Positions 16,876 to 24,801 of a stretch of DNA of 64,000 nucleotides are shown here, piece after piece (positions within the stretch are counted from its first letter, which is position 1; every line of letters starts with the position of its first letter). Location of the stretch: the NCBI GenBank assembly GCA_036375165.1, contig DASUSI010000053.1, positions 17,164-81,163 on the forward strand. Reading direction: 5' to 3'. The notes below the pieces were generated by a model. It worked only from the letters and a program-made list of their open reading frames with translations. It was not told the DNA's origin and searched no databases. This DNA comes from WHSM01 sp036375165. Its GTDB lineage: Bacteria; Actinomycetota; Actinomycetes; Mycobacteriales; Micromonosporaceae. A program made the translations under genes and the position numbers.

Positions 16876-18120
16876 ATGGCTGTACAAGGTGACACGCTCT
16901 CGCTCCCGCAGGCCCGGCGGATCGCGCTGGCGGCGCAGGGGTTCGCCGACCCGCCACCGCGGGGTGCCCCAGGTGCCCGGCACCTGCGCCGGGTGCTCGA
17001 CCGGCTCAACGTGTTGCAGGTGGACTCGGTCAACGTCGTGGTGCGGGCGCACTACATGCCCGCGTTCAGCCGGCTCGGCGACTATCCGGTGAGCGCGCTG
17101 GACCGGCTCTCCGGCCGGACCCCCCGGCAGCTGTTCGAGTACTGGGGCCACGAGGCGTCGCTGCTGCCGGTACGGCTGCAGCCGCACCTGAGGTGGCGGA
17201 TGGCGCTGGGCCACCAGTGGGGCATCGGAAGGTGGGCGAGCCAGCGGCCGGAGTTCCTGCGGTGGGTGCTCGACGAGGTACGGGACAAGGGGCCGCTCAC
17301 CGCACGCGAGATCGAACACGACGCTCCCCGCAGCAAGGACCACTGGGGCTGGAACTGGAGTGAGGTCAAGAAGGCGCTGGAGTGTCTGTTCTGGGAGGGC
17401 AGGGTCACCGCGGCGCGGCGTAACGGCAGCTTCGAGCGGGTGTATGACCTGCCGGAGCGGGTGCTGCCCGCCGACGTGGTGAACGCGCCGACCCCGGAAC
17501 GGGCGGACGCCCACCGGGAGTTGGTCCGTACCGCGGCCCGGGCGCTCGGTGTGGCCACCGAGACCGACTTGCGCGACTACTACCGGCTCGGGCTGGCCGA
17601 GACCCGTACCGCCGTCTCCGAGCTGGTTGAGGCCAAGGAACTGTCCGCGGTGACGGTGTCGGGATGGCGGCAGCGGGCGTACCTGTACGCGGCGGCCCGG
17701 GTCCCGAGGCGGACCGACACCGCGGCCCTGATCAGCCCGTTCGACCCGCTGATCTGGGAACGCGCGCGCACCGAACGGCTGTTCGACTTCCGGTACCGGA
17801 TCGAGATCTACGTGCCGGCTGCCAAGCGGGTGCACGGCTACTACGTGCTGCCCTTCCTGCTAGGGGACCGACTGGTCGCCAGGGTGGACCTGAAAGCCGA
17901 CCGCAAGGCGGGTGTGTTGCGGGTTCCGGCGGCGTGGGCGGAGCCGGACGCGCCGGCCGGGCCTACCGCGGAACGGTTGTCCGGAGAACTGCACCGGCTC
18001 GCGGCCTGGCTGGGGTTGGACATGGTGGCCGATCCGGAGCGCGGTGACCTGGCGGTCCCGTTGCGGGGCGCGCTGCGGCGAACGGACCAGCCGAGCGGCG
18101 GCGTGGTCGGTGTACCGTGA
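16876..18120 (+). CDS. YcaQ-type winged-helix DNA glycosylase
   Basis: A 414-residue protein of the HTH_42/YcaQ family. E. coli YcaQ and Streptomyces AlkX-type members unhook DNA interstrand crosslinks. The QVDS motif (residues 51-54, in LQVDSVNVVVRAHY) corresponds to the family's catalytic QxD. Other landmarks are YWGHEASLLP (about 91-100) and ISPFDPLIWERARTERLFDF in the C-terminal half. A clear ribosome-binding site before the ATG was not found. Confidence 0.82.
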   Translation: MAVQGDTLSLPQARRIALAAQGFADPPPRGAPGARHLRRVLDRLNVLQVDSVNVVVRAHYMPAFSRLGDYPVSALDRLSGRTPRQLFEYWGHEASLLPVRLQPHLRWRMALGHQWGIGRWASQRPEFLRWVLDEVRDKGPLTAREIEHDAPRSKDHWGWNWSEVKKALECLFWEGRVTAARRNGSFERVYDLPERVLPADVVNAPTPERADAHRELVRTAARALGVATETDLRDYYRLGLAETRTAVSELVEAKELSAVTVSGWRQRAYLYAAARVPRRTDTAALISPFDPLIWERARTERLFDFRYRIEIYVPAAKRVHGYYVLPFLLGDRLVARVDLKADRKAGVLRVPAAWAEPDAPAGPTAERLSGELHRLAAWLGLDMVADPERGDLAVPLRGALRRTDQPSGGVVGVP

Positions 18121-18124
18121 TCGC

Positions 18125-18661
18125 ATGGCGCTGCTGACTGAGACTCCGCCCACGCACCAGCCCCAGCCGCCGCCGGCTTCCGGCGTGCACCACCACTCCG
18201 CGATCCAGGTGACCGGCAAGCCCCGTCTCGGTCAGCGGATGGAGCGCATGTGGACCCACCCAGCGTGGTTCGCGCCGCTGGCCGTGCTGGTGTGTTTCGC
18301 GGGGTTCAGTGGCCTGATGCTCGCCAGCGACCCCACCGACGGCAGGCCGGACGCTTTTGGCGGGTGCGCGCTGAAGGCTCTTACCGGATTCGACTGCCCG
18401 GGCTGCGGCGGCACCCGCGCGTTCTGGTACCTGGTCCACGGCAACCTGCCGGAGGCCGCCCGGCACCACGTGGTCGCCGTGTTCGCCGCACCGTTCCTGG
18501 TCTACCTCTACCTGAGCTGGGCGGCACAGCGCATGTTCAACCTGAAACTGCCCCAGTTCCCCCTGCGGCCGGGCATGGTCACCGGGTTCTTCGTGGTCTG
18601 GGGTGTGTTCATGGTGGTGCGGAACCTGCCCTGGGCGCCGTTCACGATGCTGTACGTCTGA
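18125..18661 (+). CDS. DUF2752 membrane protein
   Basis: A 178-residue membrane protein with the DUF2752 signature FDCPGCGGTRA at residues 89-99, between two transmembrane helices (about 48-67 and 113-134), and a third hydrophobic segment near the C-terminus. The first 40 residues are polar and proline/histidine-rich. The paired Cys91 and Cys94 suggest metal or redox chemistry, but the function is unknown. It starts 5 bases after the YcaQ-like gene. Confidence 0.83.
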   Translation: MALLTETPPTHQPQPPPASGVHHHSAIQVTGKPRLGQRMERMWTHPAWFAPLAVLVCFAGFSGLMLASDPTDGRPDAFGGCALKALTGFDCPGCGGTRAFWYLVHGNLPEAARHHVVAVFAAPFLVYLYLSWAAQRMFNLKLPQFPLRPGMVTGFFVVWGVFMVVRNLPWAPFTMLYV

Positions 18662-18788
18662 CCCGGGTCATTCTCCCGGTCACACGTGCCCGACCATCGC
18701 ACCCCCGCGCGGTCCGCGGATCCGGAAGGATAGGATCCTCGGCCAACGCGTCGAATCAGACGAAACATCGAATTCGACACGGTTGAAA

Positions 18789-18802
18789 CCGTGGTACCAC
18801 GG
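18789..18802. promoter_or_regulatory. 14-bp perfect palindrome, possible operator
   Basis: CCGTGGTACCACGG reads the same on both strands. It lies 234 bases before the ABC-exporter permease start. No regulator is encoded beside it. Confidence 0.3.
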
Positions 18803-18817
18803 CTGCGTGATTTTCCG

Positions 18818-18848
18818 GGGAGCCGGCTGTGGCGATGTCACGGCTCCC
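18818..18848. other. Hairpin, 8-bp stem
   Basis: GGGAGCCG (18818-18825) and CGGCTCCC (18841-18848) form an 8-bp stem with a 15-base loop. No T-tract follows on either strand. Confidence 0.4.
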
Positions 18849-19035
18849 GTTGATCCGAGGCAGGTGGCGCGGTGGCGAACCGGACTTGTAACATCCGCGC
18901 CACCAATGTTTTCAACCCGGCGGCTCGTGCGCGCAGCGGCGGCGTGTGCCGGTGGAGGGTTTACGGAATGAGCGGAACACCGCCCACGCCCGGCGGGTCG
19001 GCTGGGCAGGGCTGGACACGTGAGGACCGGGCAGC

Positions 19036-19887
19036 GTGGCGAACACGGTGACGACCCCGGAGGGCGTGCAGCCCTCCCGGAACACAGCGGCACGTGTCCA
19101 TGACGTGTGGCGGCACCGGGGGACCCTCCGGCTCTTGGTGCAGCGGGATCTCACCATCAAGTACCAGCAGTCGGTACTCGGCTACTTCTGGTCGCTGCTG
19201 GAGCCGATGGCGATGGCGGGGGTCTACTGGTTCGTGTTCGGTGTGCTGTACGGCACCCGGGTGGGACCGGACAACAGCTCGTACCCCTTGTTCCTGGTGT
19301 CAGGGCTGTTCGCGTGGCTGTGGGTGAACTCGACGATCGGTGAGGCGACCAAGGCGCTCACCTCGCAGGCGCAGATCATCAAGACCATCCGGCTGCCCCG
19401 CGAGGTGTACCCGATCGGCCGGGTGCTGGCCCGGTTCGCCGAGTACCTCGCTGGTCTGCCGGTGATCGCCCTGTTCGTGGCGCTCTACGACGGGCACGTT
19501 GGCTGGTCGTTGCTCGCGTTGCCGCTGGCGCTGATCCTGCAGGCTGCGTTCCTGCTCGGGTTCGCGCTGCTGGTGGCGCCGCTGAATGTGATGATGCGGG
19601 ACATCGAGCGGATCTCGCGGCTGTTGCAACGGGTACTGTTCTACGCGGCACCGGTGATTTACCCGCTGAGCCTGGTGGACGACTCAGACCTGCCCGGCTG
19701 GGTGAAGACGGTGTACCACGCCAACCCGCTGGTCGGTGTGTTCCAGTTGCACCACGCCGCGTGGTACCCGTCGGAGTTTCCGTCGCCCACCCTGCTGGCC
19801 ACGTCGGCGGTCGGGTGTCTCGCACTGCTGGTTCTGGGTTGGTGGTCGTTCCGGCGGCTCGAGCCGGCCGTGCTGAAGGAGCTGTAG
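19036..19887 (+). CDS. Polysaccharide/polyol-phosphate ABC exporter permease (Wzm/TagG type)
   Basis: A 283-residue ABC-2 membrane protein with six predicted transmembrane segments (for example FWSLLEPMAMAGVYWFVFGV and LLALPLALILQAAFLLGFAL). The cytoplasmic N-terminus LLVQRDLTIKYQQSVLGYFW and the mid-protein segment VMMRDIERI are typical of exporters of lipid-linked polysaccharide or teichoic acid-like chains. The GTG start is followed 852 bases later by the ATPase gene with no gap. The exported polymer is unknown. Confidence 0.88.
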   Translation: MANTVTTPEGVQPSRNTAARVHDVWRHRGTLRLLVQRDLTIKYQQSVLGYFWSLLEPMAMAGVYWFVFGVLYGTRVGPDNSSYPLFLVSGLFAWLWVNSTIGEATKALTSQAQIIKTIRLPREVYPIGRVLARFAEYLAGLPVIALFVALYDGHVGWSLLALPLALILQAAFLLGFALLVAPLNVMMRDIERISRLLQRVLFYAAPVIYPLSLVDDSDLPGWVKTVYHANPLVGVFQLHHAAWYPSEFPSPTLLATSAVGCLALLVLGWWSFRRLEPAVLKEL

Positions 19888-20628
19888 ATGGCGCAGCCGG
19901 TGATCGAGGCGCGTGGCCTGGGGATCAAGTTCGTGAAGCAGCGGCGCCGCAAGTTGCGCTTGCGGGAGCTGGTCATCCACCTGGGCCGTCGGGCACCAGG
20001 CAAGGACGAGTTCTGGGCGCTGCGGGAGATCTCTTTCCAGATCCACCCTGGCGAGGCGGTGGGGGTGATCGGCCGCAACGGCAGCGGTAAGAGCACCCTG
20101 CTGCGGCTGATCGCCGGTGTCATGACGCCGGACGAGGGTGACGTCGTGTGCCACCAGCTGGTGGCGCCGTTGCTCCAGGTCGGTGCGGGGTTCTCTGGAG
20201 ACCTCACCGGTCGGGAGAATGTCCAGTTGGTCGGCGCGCTCTACGGGCTGCACCCGGCCCAGTTGAAGCAGAAACTGCCTCAGATCATCGACTTCGCCGA
20301 GATCGGCGACTTTATCGACATGCCGGTGCGACACTACTCCTCGGGCATGAAGGTACGCTTGGGTTTCGCGATCACCGCCCAGCTGCACCACCCGGTGCTG
20401 TTGGTTGACGAGGCCCTCGCGGTGGGGGACAAAGACTTCCGGGCCAAGTGCTACCGGGAGATGGAGCGGATGCGCTCGGAGGGCAGGACCCTGGTGCTGG
20501 TCTCCCACCGGGAATCCGATCTCACCCGGTTCTGTACCCGCGGTCTCTACCTGGAGAAGGGTCGGCTGGTGGTCGACGGCACACTCGATGAGGCGCTCGG
20601 CACGTACCAGCAGGGGGCGCGCACGTGA
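19888..20628 (+). CDS. Polysaccharide/polyol-phosphate ABC exporter ATPase (Wzt/TagH type)
   Basis: A 246-residue ATP-binding subunit. Walker A is GRNGSGKS at residues 62-69, the signature YSSGMKVRL is near 150, and Walker B is VLLVDEAL. No C-terminal carbohydrate-binding extension is present, so the partner probably exports an uncapped chain. It starts directly after the permease stop and overlaps the CDP-alcohol transferase gene by 4 bases. Confidence 0.9.
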   Translation: MAQPVIEARGLGIKFVKQRRRKLRLRELVIHLGRRAPGKDEFWALREISFQIHPGEAVGVIGRNGSGKSTLLRLIAGVMTPDEGDVVCHQLVAPLLQVGAGFSGDLTGRENVQLVGALYGLHPAQLKQKLPQIIDFAEIGDFIDMPVRHYSSGMKVRLGFAITAQLHHPVLLVDEALAVGDKDFRAKCYREMERMRSEGRTLVLVSHRESDLTRFCTRGLYLEKGRLVVDGTLDEALGTYQQGART

Positions 20629-22733
20629 CCTGTGCCGTGCTGTTCGCCACCGCGGGGGCCGCCGATTTGGCGGGGGCGTCCGGCACATCGGCCGCGCTGC
20701 TGCCGCTGGGTGACCGGACCGTACTGGCGCGATTGTCGGCGCAGTTGCGGTCATTCGGCCTGGAACGGGTTATCGTGCTCGCCCGCCCCGGTGACGCCGG
20801 GGCGTTGCGCGCCGCCGGTTTCGAGGTCGTCGAGTGTCGGGACGTCCGCGATGAGCTTCGCGCGGTGGCGCGGGTCGCCCGTACGGCACCGGACCGCCTG
20901 GTGCTCTGCGCGGCCGACCTGGTGGCGGCGGACAGCGTGGTCAAAGCGCTGATCGGAAGCGCCACACATCGCGACACAGCCCTGGTCGGCCGGTTGGTCG
21001 ACGGTGGCGGACCGTACCCGGAACTGGTCGCCCAGCGGGGTCGGCTGGTTCGGGTCGGATCCGGGCCGGCCCCCGTGAACGCGACGTTCCGAGGCCTGCT
21101 GGTCGCTGATGGCCGGCGTACCGTCGCCTCGGTCGAGGTGGCGCTCGCCGAGGCCACCGAGGGCCCGGATCCGGGCTGCGACGCGCTCACCGTCCTGCTC
21201 ACAACGCTGGTCGACGGTGACCATCCGGTGGCCGCGCACCGGTTACCCGGCCTGGCGTACGGCCGGGTGAGCGACGCGGAGTCGGCGGCGGACCTGCTGT
21301 CCGAATTGGAAAGCGTTGATGAGGACGAGGTACGGCTGCGCCTGGCGGTCAAGCGCCAGGACGACCTGTTCGCCACCTACGCGGTGAGTAGCTACTCGCC
21401 GTACCTGGTGCGTTGGGCGGCGCGATCTGGCCTGACCCCGACCATGGTCACCTGGATCTCGGTACTCGTGGCGCTGCTGGCATCCGGGGCACTGGCACAC
21501 GGGGGCCGGCCGTTCCTGATTCTCGGTGCCGTCGGGCTCTACGTCAGCTTCGTGCTGGACTGTGTGGACGGCCAACTCGCCCGGTACCTGCATCGCTACA
21601 GCCGCTTCGGTGGCTGGCTCGACACCATCGCCGACCGCGGCAAGGAGTACCTGGCGTACGCCGCGCTGGCGGTCGGCGCGGCTCGTTCCGGTGTCGGGGA
21701 CGTATGGCCGCTCGCGATCGCCGCGATGGTGTTGCTGACCGTCCGGCACATGACCGACTCCTGGTACGGCACGTTGCAGGACGAGGCGGCGGCCAGGCGC
21801 AGTCGGGAGCAGTCGGCGGTGCCCCAGGGTCTGACGCTGCGACTCGGTGCCGTGTTGGGTGAGGTGTCGGACCGGGTGCAGTCCAGCCGCGCCTCGCTGA
21901 TGTACTGGCTGAAGCGGACGGTCCCGCTGCCGATCGGGGAACGTTGGATGCTGATCGGCATCGTGACGGCGGTGTTCGACGCCCGGGTGGCACTGATCGC
22001 GTTGCTGTCCTGGGGCGGGCTCGCGGCGGCGTACACGCTCACCGGGCGGGTACTGCGCAGCCGAGCGGTACGGATGCCTGTGATGGCAACCGTGAGCCGC
22101 CCCCTGCACCGTGACGACGGCGTTCTGGCCACGCTGCTGGGGGGTCTCGGTCGGGGCGTGGTGCCGCCGCTGGCCGCATCGGTCCTGCCGGCCCTGGTGG
22201 TGCTGCTGGTGGTGGTACCCGGCCCGTGGCGGGATCTGGCACCCGTCGACTTCCTCGTGGTGACGTACCTGGCTGTCGGAGCCGCGGCCCTGGCCGCCGC
22301 TCACCCGCACCGCGATCCGTTGCACTGGCTGGTCCCGGCGGCTCTGCGGGCCAGCGAGGCCGCGGTCGTGTTATTGGTCGGCTGGTACGCCGCGGTGCCA
22401 GCACCGCTGGTGTTCGCGCTGCTCGCGGTGCTGGCGGTCTACTACTACGACCTGACAGCCCGCCTGGAACGGCGTGGCTCACCGATGGCTTGGCGGGCCT
22501 TTGGGCTGGGTTGGGACGGTCGGCTGGCGGTGCTCGGCATCGCGGTGCTGTCCGGGCTGGCCGCGGAGGGCATCGCGGCGCTGACCGCGTACCTCGCGGT
22601 GATCTTCGTCGGCGGTGCGCTGCTCGGGGCCGTGCTGCCGCCGGAGCGTCGGATCGCGCCTGCCGAGCCGCTGGAGCCCGTGGTCGCGGTGGTGCAGCCG
22701 GTGCCCGCGGACCCCCGCGCCCCGGTTGCCTGA
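20625..22733 (+). CDS. Two-domain protein: nucleotidyltransferase-like plus CDP-alcohol phosphatidyltransferase
   Basis: A 702-residue membrane protein. Residues 1-240 look like a Rossmann-type sugar/alcohol nucleotidyltransferase (AALLPLGDRTVLARL, AADLVAADSVV) but lack the usual GxGTRL signature. From about 265 a CDP-alcohol phosphatidyltransferase follows, with the full motif from Asp312: DCVDGQLARY, then eight residues to GGWLDTIAD. More transmembrane segments occupy the C-terminal third. The layout resembles IPCT-DIPPS enzymes, which make and use CDP-inositol. With the ABC exporter it could build a lipid anchor or phosphate polymer for export (inference). Confidence 0.78.
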   Translation: MTCAVLFATAGAADLAGASGTSAALLPLGDRTVLARLSAQLRSFGLERVIVLARPGDAGALRAAGFEVVECRDVRDELRAVARVARTAPDRLVLCAADLVAADSVVKALIGSATHRDTALVGRLVDGGGPYPELVAQRGRLVRVGSGPAPVNATFRGLLVADGRRTVASVEVALAEATEGPDPGCDALTVLLTTLVDGDHPVAAHRLPGLAYGRVSDAESAADLLSELESVDEDEVRLRLAVKRQDDLFATYAVSSYSPYLVRWAARSGLTPTMVTWISVLVALLASGALAHGGRPFLILGAVGLYVSFVLDCVDGQLARYLHRYSRFGGWLDTIADRGKEYLAYAALAVGAARSGVGDVWPLAIAAMVLLTVRHMTDSWYGTLQDEAAARRSREQSAVPQGLTLRLGAVLGEVSDRVQSSRASLMYWLKRTVPLPIGERWMLIGIVTAVFDARVALIALLSWGGLAAAYTLTGRVLRSRAVRMPVMATVSRPLHRDDGVLATLLGGLGRGVVPPLAASVLPALVVLLVVVPGPWRDLAPVDFLVVTYLAVGAAALAAAHPHRDPLHWLVPAALRASEAAVVLLVGWYAAVPAPLVFALLAVLAVYYYDLTARLERRGSPMAWRAFGLGWDGRLAVLGIAVLSGLAAEGIAALTAYLAVIFVGGALLGAVLPPERRIAPAEPLEPVVAVVQPVPADPRAPVA

Positions 22734-22839
22734 CCGGGCAGGGTCGGGCCGGATTCCGGACGGGCGCGGCTGCGCTGGTACGCCGTACCGGACGGCGTAG
22801 TCTGCGTGGGTCGGTCAACGGTGGGAGGGGCGTGGACCA

Positions 22840-23592
22840 GTGCCAGAGATCGTGTCGCCGCAGGTCAGGCTGATCGCGTGGACCCAGTTCCAGACACCCG
22901 GGGAGGTTCCCTGGTCCACCGACGCGGAGGGCGGCCAGGCACTGGCCGAGTTCGCCGGGCGGGCCTGCTACCAGTCCTGGAAGAAGCCGAACCCGGCGAC
23001 CGCCAGCAACGCGGGGTACCTGCGGCACATCATCGAGGTGGGTCACCTGTCCGTGCTGGAACACGGCTCGGTGACCTTCTACATCACCGGCATCTCCCGC
23101 TCCCTGACCCACGAACTGATCCGGCACCGGCACTTCTCGTACAGCCAGCTCTCTCAGCGGTACGTGCCGGAGCGGGACGCCGCGATGGTGGCTCCCGACG
23201 TGATCGCGTCCGAGCCGGAACTGCTGGACAGATTCCAGGCCGCCACCGACGCGGCGTTGACCGCGTACAACGAACTGCTGGAGGGCCTGGAAAAGAAGTT
23301 CGCCGGTGTGGAGAACGCCACACTGCGACGCAAGCAGGCCCGCCAAGCGGCCCGCGCGGTCCTGCCCAACGCCACGGAGACCCGGATCGTGGTCACGGGA
23401 AACTACCGGGCGTGGCGGCATTTCATCGGGATGCGTGCCACCGAGCACGCCGACGTCGAGATCCGGGCGCTCGCGGTGGAGTGCCTGCGGCAGTTGCGCG
23501 GTGCCGCGCCGAACGTGTTCGCTGACTTCGAGATCTCCACGTTGGAGGACGGCACCGAGGTCGCCGCCAGCCCGTACGTGCACGAGGGATGA
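22840..23592 (+). CDS. thyX: Flavin-dependent thymidylate synthase
   Basis: A 250-residue ThyX that methylates dUMP to dTMP using FAD and methylene-tetrahydrofolate. The FAD/dUMP-binding ThyX motif RHRHFSYSQLSQR is at residues 95-107, and KKPNPATASN and EHGSVTFYI fit the family. The GTG start has GGGAGGGG 12 or so bases upstream. It precedes dapA and rnj, as in mycobacteria and other actinobacteria. Confidence 0.95.
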   Translation: MPEIVSPQVRLIAWTQFQTPGEVPWSTDAEGGQALAEFAGRACYQSWKKPNPATASNAGYLRHIIEVGHLSVLEHGSVTFYITGISRSLTHELIRHRHFSYSQLSQRYVPERDAAMVAPDVIASEPELLDRFQAATDAALTAYNELLEGLEKKFAGVENATLRRKQARQAARAVLPNATETRIVVTGNYRAWRHFIGMRATEHADVEIRALAVECLRQLRGAAPNVFADFEISTLEDGTEVAASPYVHEG

Positions 23593-23688
23593 CCGGGTCC
23601 AGTCTGTCCGGTGGGGCTTTCTGGGCGGCGGCGAGATCTTGGAAGGCTTGTGTAACGCGCCAGGGAACGGCCGCGATGGTCGGTACAA

Positions 23689-23734
23689 GAGTCCCGTGAC
23701 GTTTCGGACCCCCGACCGGCGCGTCACGGGACTC
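23689..23734. other. 13-bp-stem hairpin between thyX and dapA
   Basis: GAGTCCCGTGACG (23689-23701) and CGTCACGGGACTC (23722-23734) pair perfectly with a 20-base loop. No strong T-run follows, so it may be a weak terminator for thyX or an operator for dapA. Confidence 0.55.
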
Positions 23735-23867
23735 GTCCGTTTCGTGGCGCTGTCGCAGAACTGGGGCGTCCCGGAGTCGACCGTCGTGCCCGGTCGTCCG
23801 GGTCGGGCAGGTCACGAGTCGCGACAGTCCGGGGAGGATGTCCGGGCATTCCGCTAGGTTGGTTGCC

Positions 23868-24764
23868 ATGACGGACGACCCCCGGCGGCCCTTCGGTCGG
23901 TTGTTGACCGCGATGGTGACCCCGTTCACCGCGGATCGCGCCCTCGACATCGCAGGCGCACAGCGGCTGGCCAGCTATCTGGTCGACGAGCAGGCCAATG
24001 ACGCCCTGGTGATCAGCGGAACCACCGGTGAGTCTCCCACCACCAGCGACGCCGAGAAGGAGATGCTGTTGCGTGCGGTGGTGGAAGCAGTCGGCGACCG
24101 CGCCAAAGTCGTCGCCGGTGTGGGCACCTACAACACCGCGCACACCGTCGAGTTGGCCCGCGCCGCCGAGAAGGCGGGCGCGAACGGCCTGCTCGTGGTC
24201 ACCCCGTTTTACAACAAGCCGCCCCAGGCCGGTCTGCTGGTGCACTTCACCACGGTCGCGGACGCCACCGGCCTGCCGATGCTGGTGTACGACATCCCGG
24301 CCCGCACCGGGACCGCGGTGCACTCGGACACCATGTGCCGGCTCGCCAGGCATCCCCGAATCGTCGGGGTGAAGGACGCCAAGGGCGATATCACCGCCAC
24401 CTCGTGGGTGCTGCGGCGTACCGACCTCGCCTACTACTCCGGGGAGGACTCGGCCACCCTGCCGATCCTGTCCGTCGGCGGCATCGGCGTGGTCGGGACT
24501 TCCACGCACCTGACCGGGGTTCCCACGAAACAGATGATCGAGGCGTACGAACGCTGCGAGCTGGACGAGGCGTTGCGCCTGCACCGGGCGCTGCTGCCGC
24601 TCTACACCGGGATCTTCCGTACTCAGGGCACGATCCTGGTGAAGGCGGCGATGAAGCTGCGCGGCCTGCCCGCTGGCCCGGTACGCCCACCGTTGGTTGA
24701 CGCGACCGAGGAGGAGATCGCACAGTTGCGTACCGACTGCGCTGACGCGGGGATCGACCTGTGA
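23868..24764 (+). CDS. dapA: 4-hydroxy-tetrahydrodipicolinate synthase
   Basis: A 298-residue DapA that condenses pyruvate and aspartate semialdehyde, the first step of the lysine/diaminopimelate branch. The Schiff-base Lys169 is in GVKDAKGD, Tyr141 is in YDIPARTG, and the SGTTGESPT and TPFYNKP motifs are present. A TAGGTT box lies about 12 bases before the ATG and no Shine-Dalgarno is seen, so a leaderless transcript is possible. Confidence 0.95.
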   Translation: MTDDPRRPFGRLLTAMVTPFTADRALDIAGAQRLASYLVDEQANDALVISGTTGESPTTSDAEKEMLLRAVVEAVGDRAKVVAGVGTYNTAHTVELARAAEKAGANGLLVVTPFYNKPPQAGLLVHFTTVADATGLPMLVYDIPARTGTAVHSDTMCRLARHPRIVGVKDAKGDITATSWVLRRTDLAYYSGEDSATLPILSVGGIGVVGTSTHLTGVPTKQMIEAYERCELDEALRLHRALLPLYTGIFRTQGTILVKAAMKLRGLPAGPVRPPLVDATEEEIAQLRTDCADAGIDL

Positions 24765-24770
24765 CGGCCC

Positions 24771-24789
24771 CAGGAAACCGGGTTTCCTG
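24771..24789 (+). other. Hairpin between dapA and rnj
   Basis: CAGGAAAC (24771-24778) and GTTTCCTG (24782-24789) form an 8-bp stem with a 3-base loop in the 37-base gap between the dapA stop and the rnj ATG (24802). It would sit in the 5' untranslated region or intercistronic mRNA next to rnj. Confidence 0.55.
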
Positions 24790-24801
24790 CGGGGACCTGG
24801 C

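Larger units (their letters stand above)
18662..19035. other. 374-base intergenic region with palindrome and hairpin
   Basis: No gene is seen. It contains a 14-base perfect palindrome, CCGTGGTACCACGG (18789-18802), and a hairpin with stem GGGAGCCG (18818-18825) and CGGCTCCC (18841-18848). Neither has a T-run, so termination is not obvious. It is upstream of the polysaccharide-exporter operon and probably holds its promoter. Confidence 0.5.
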
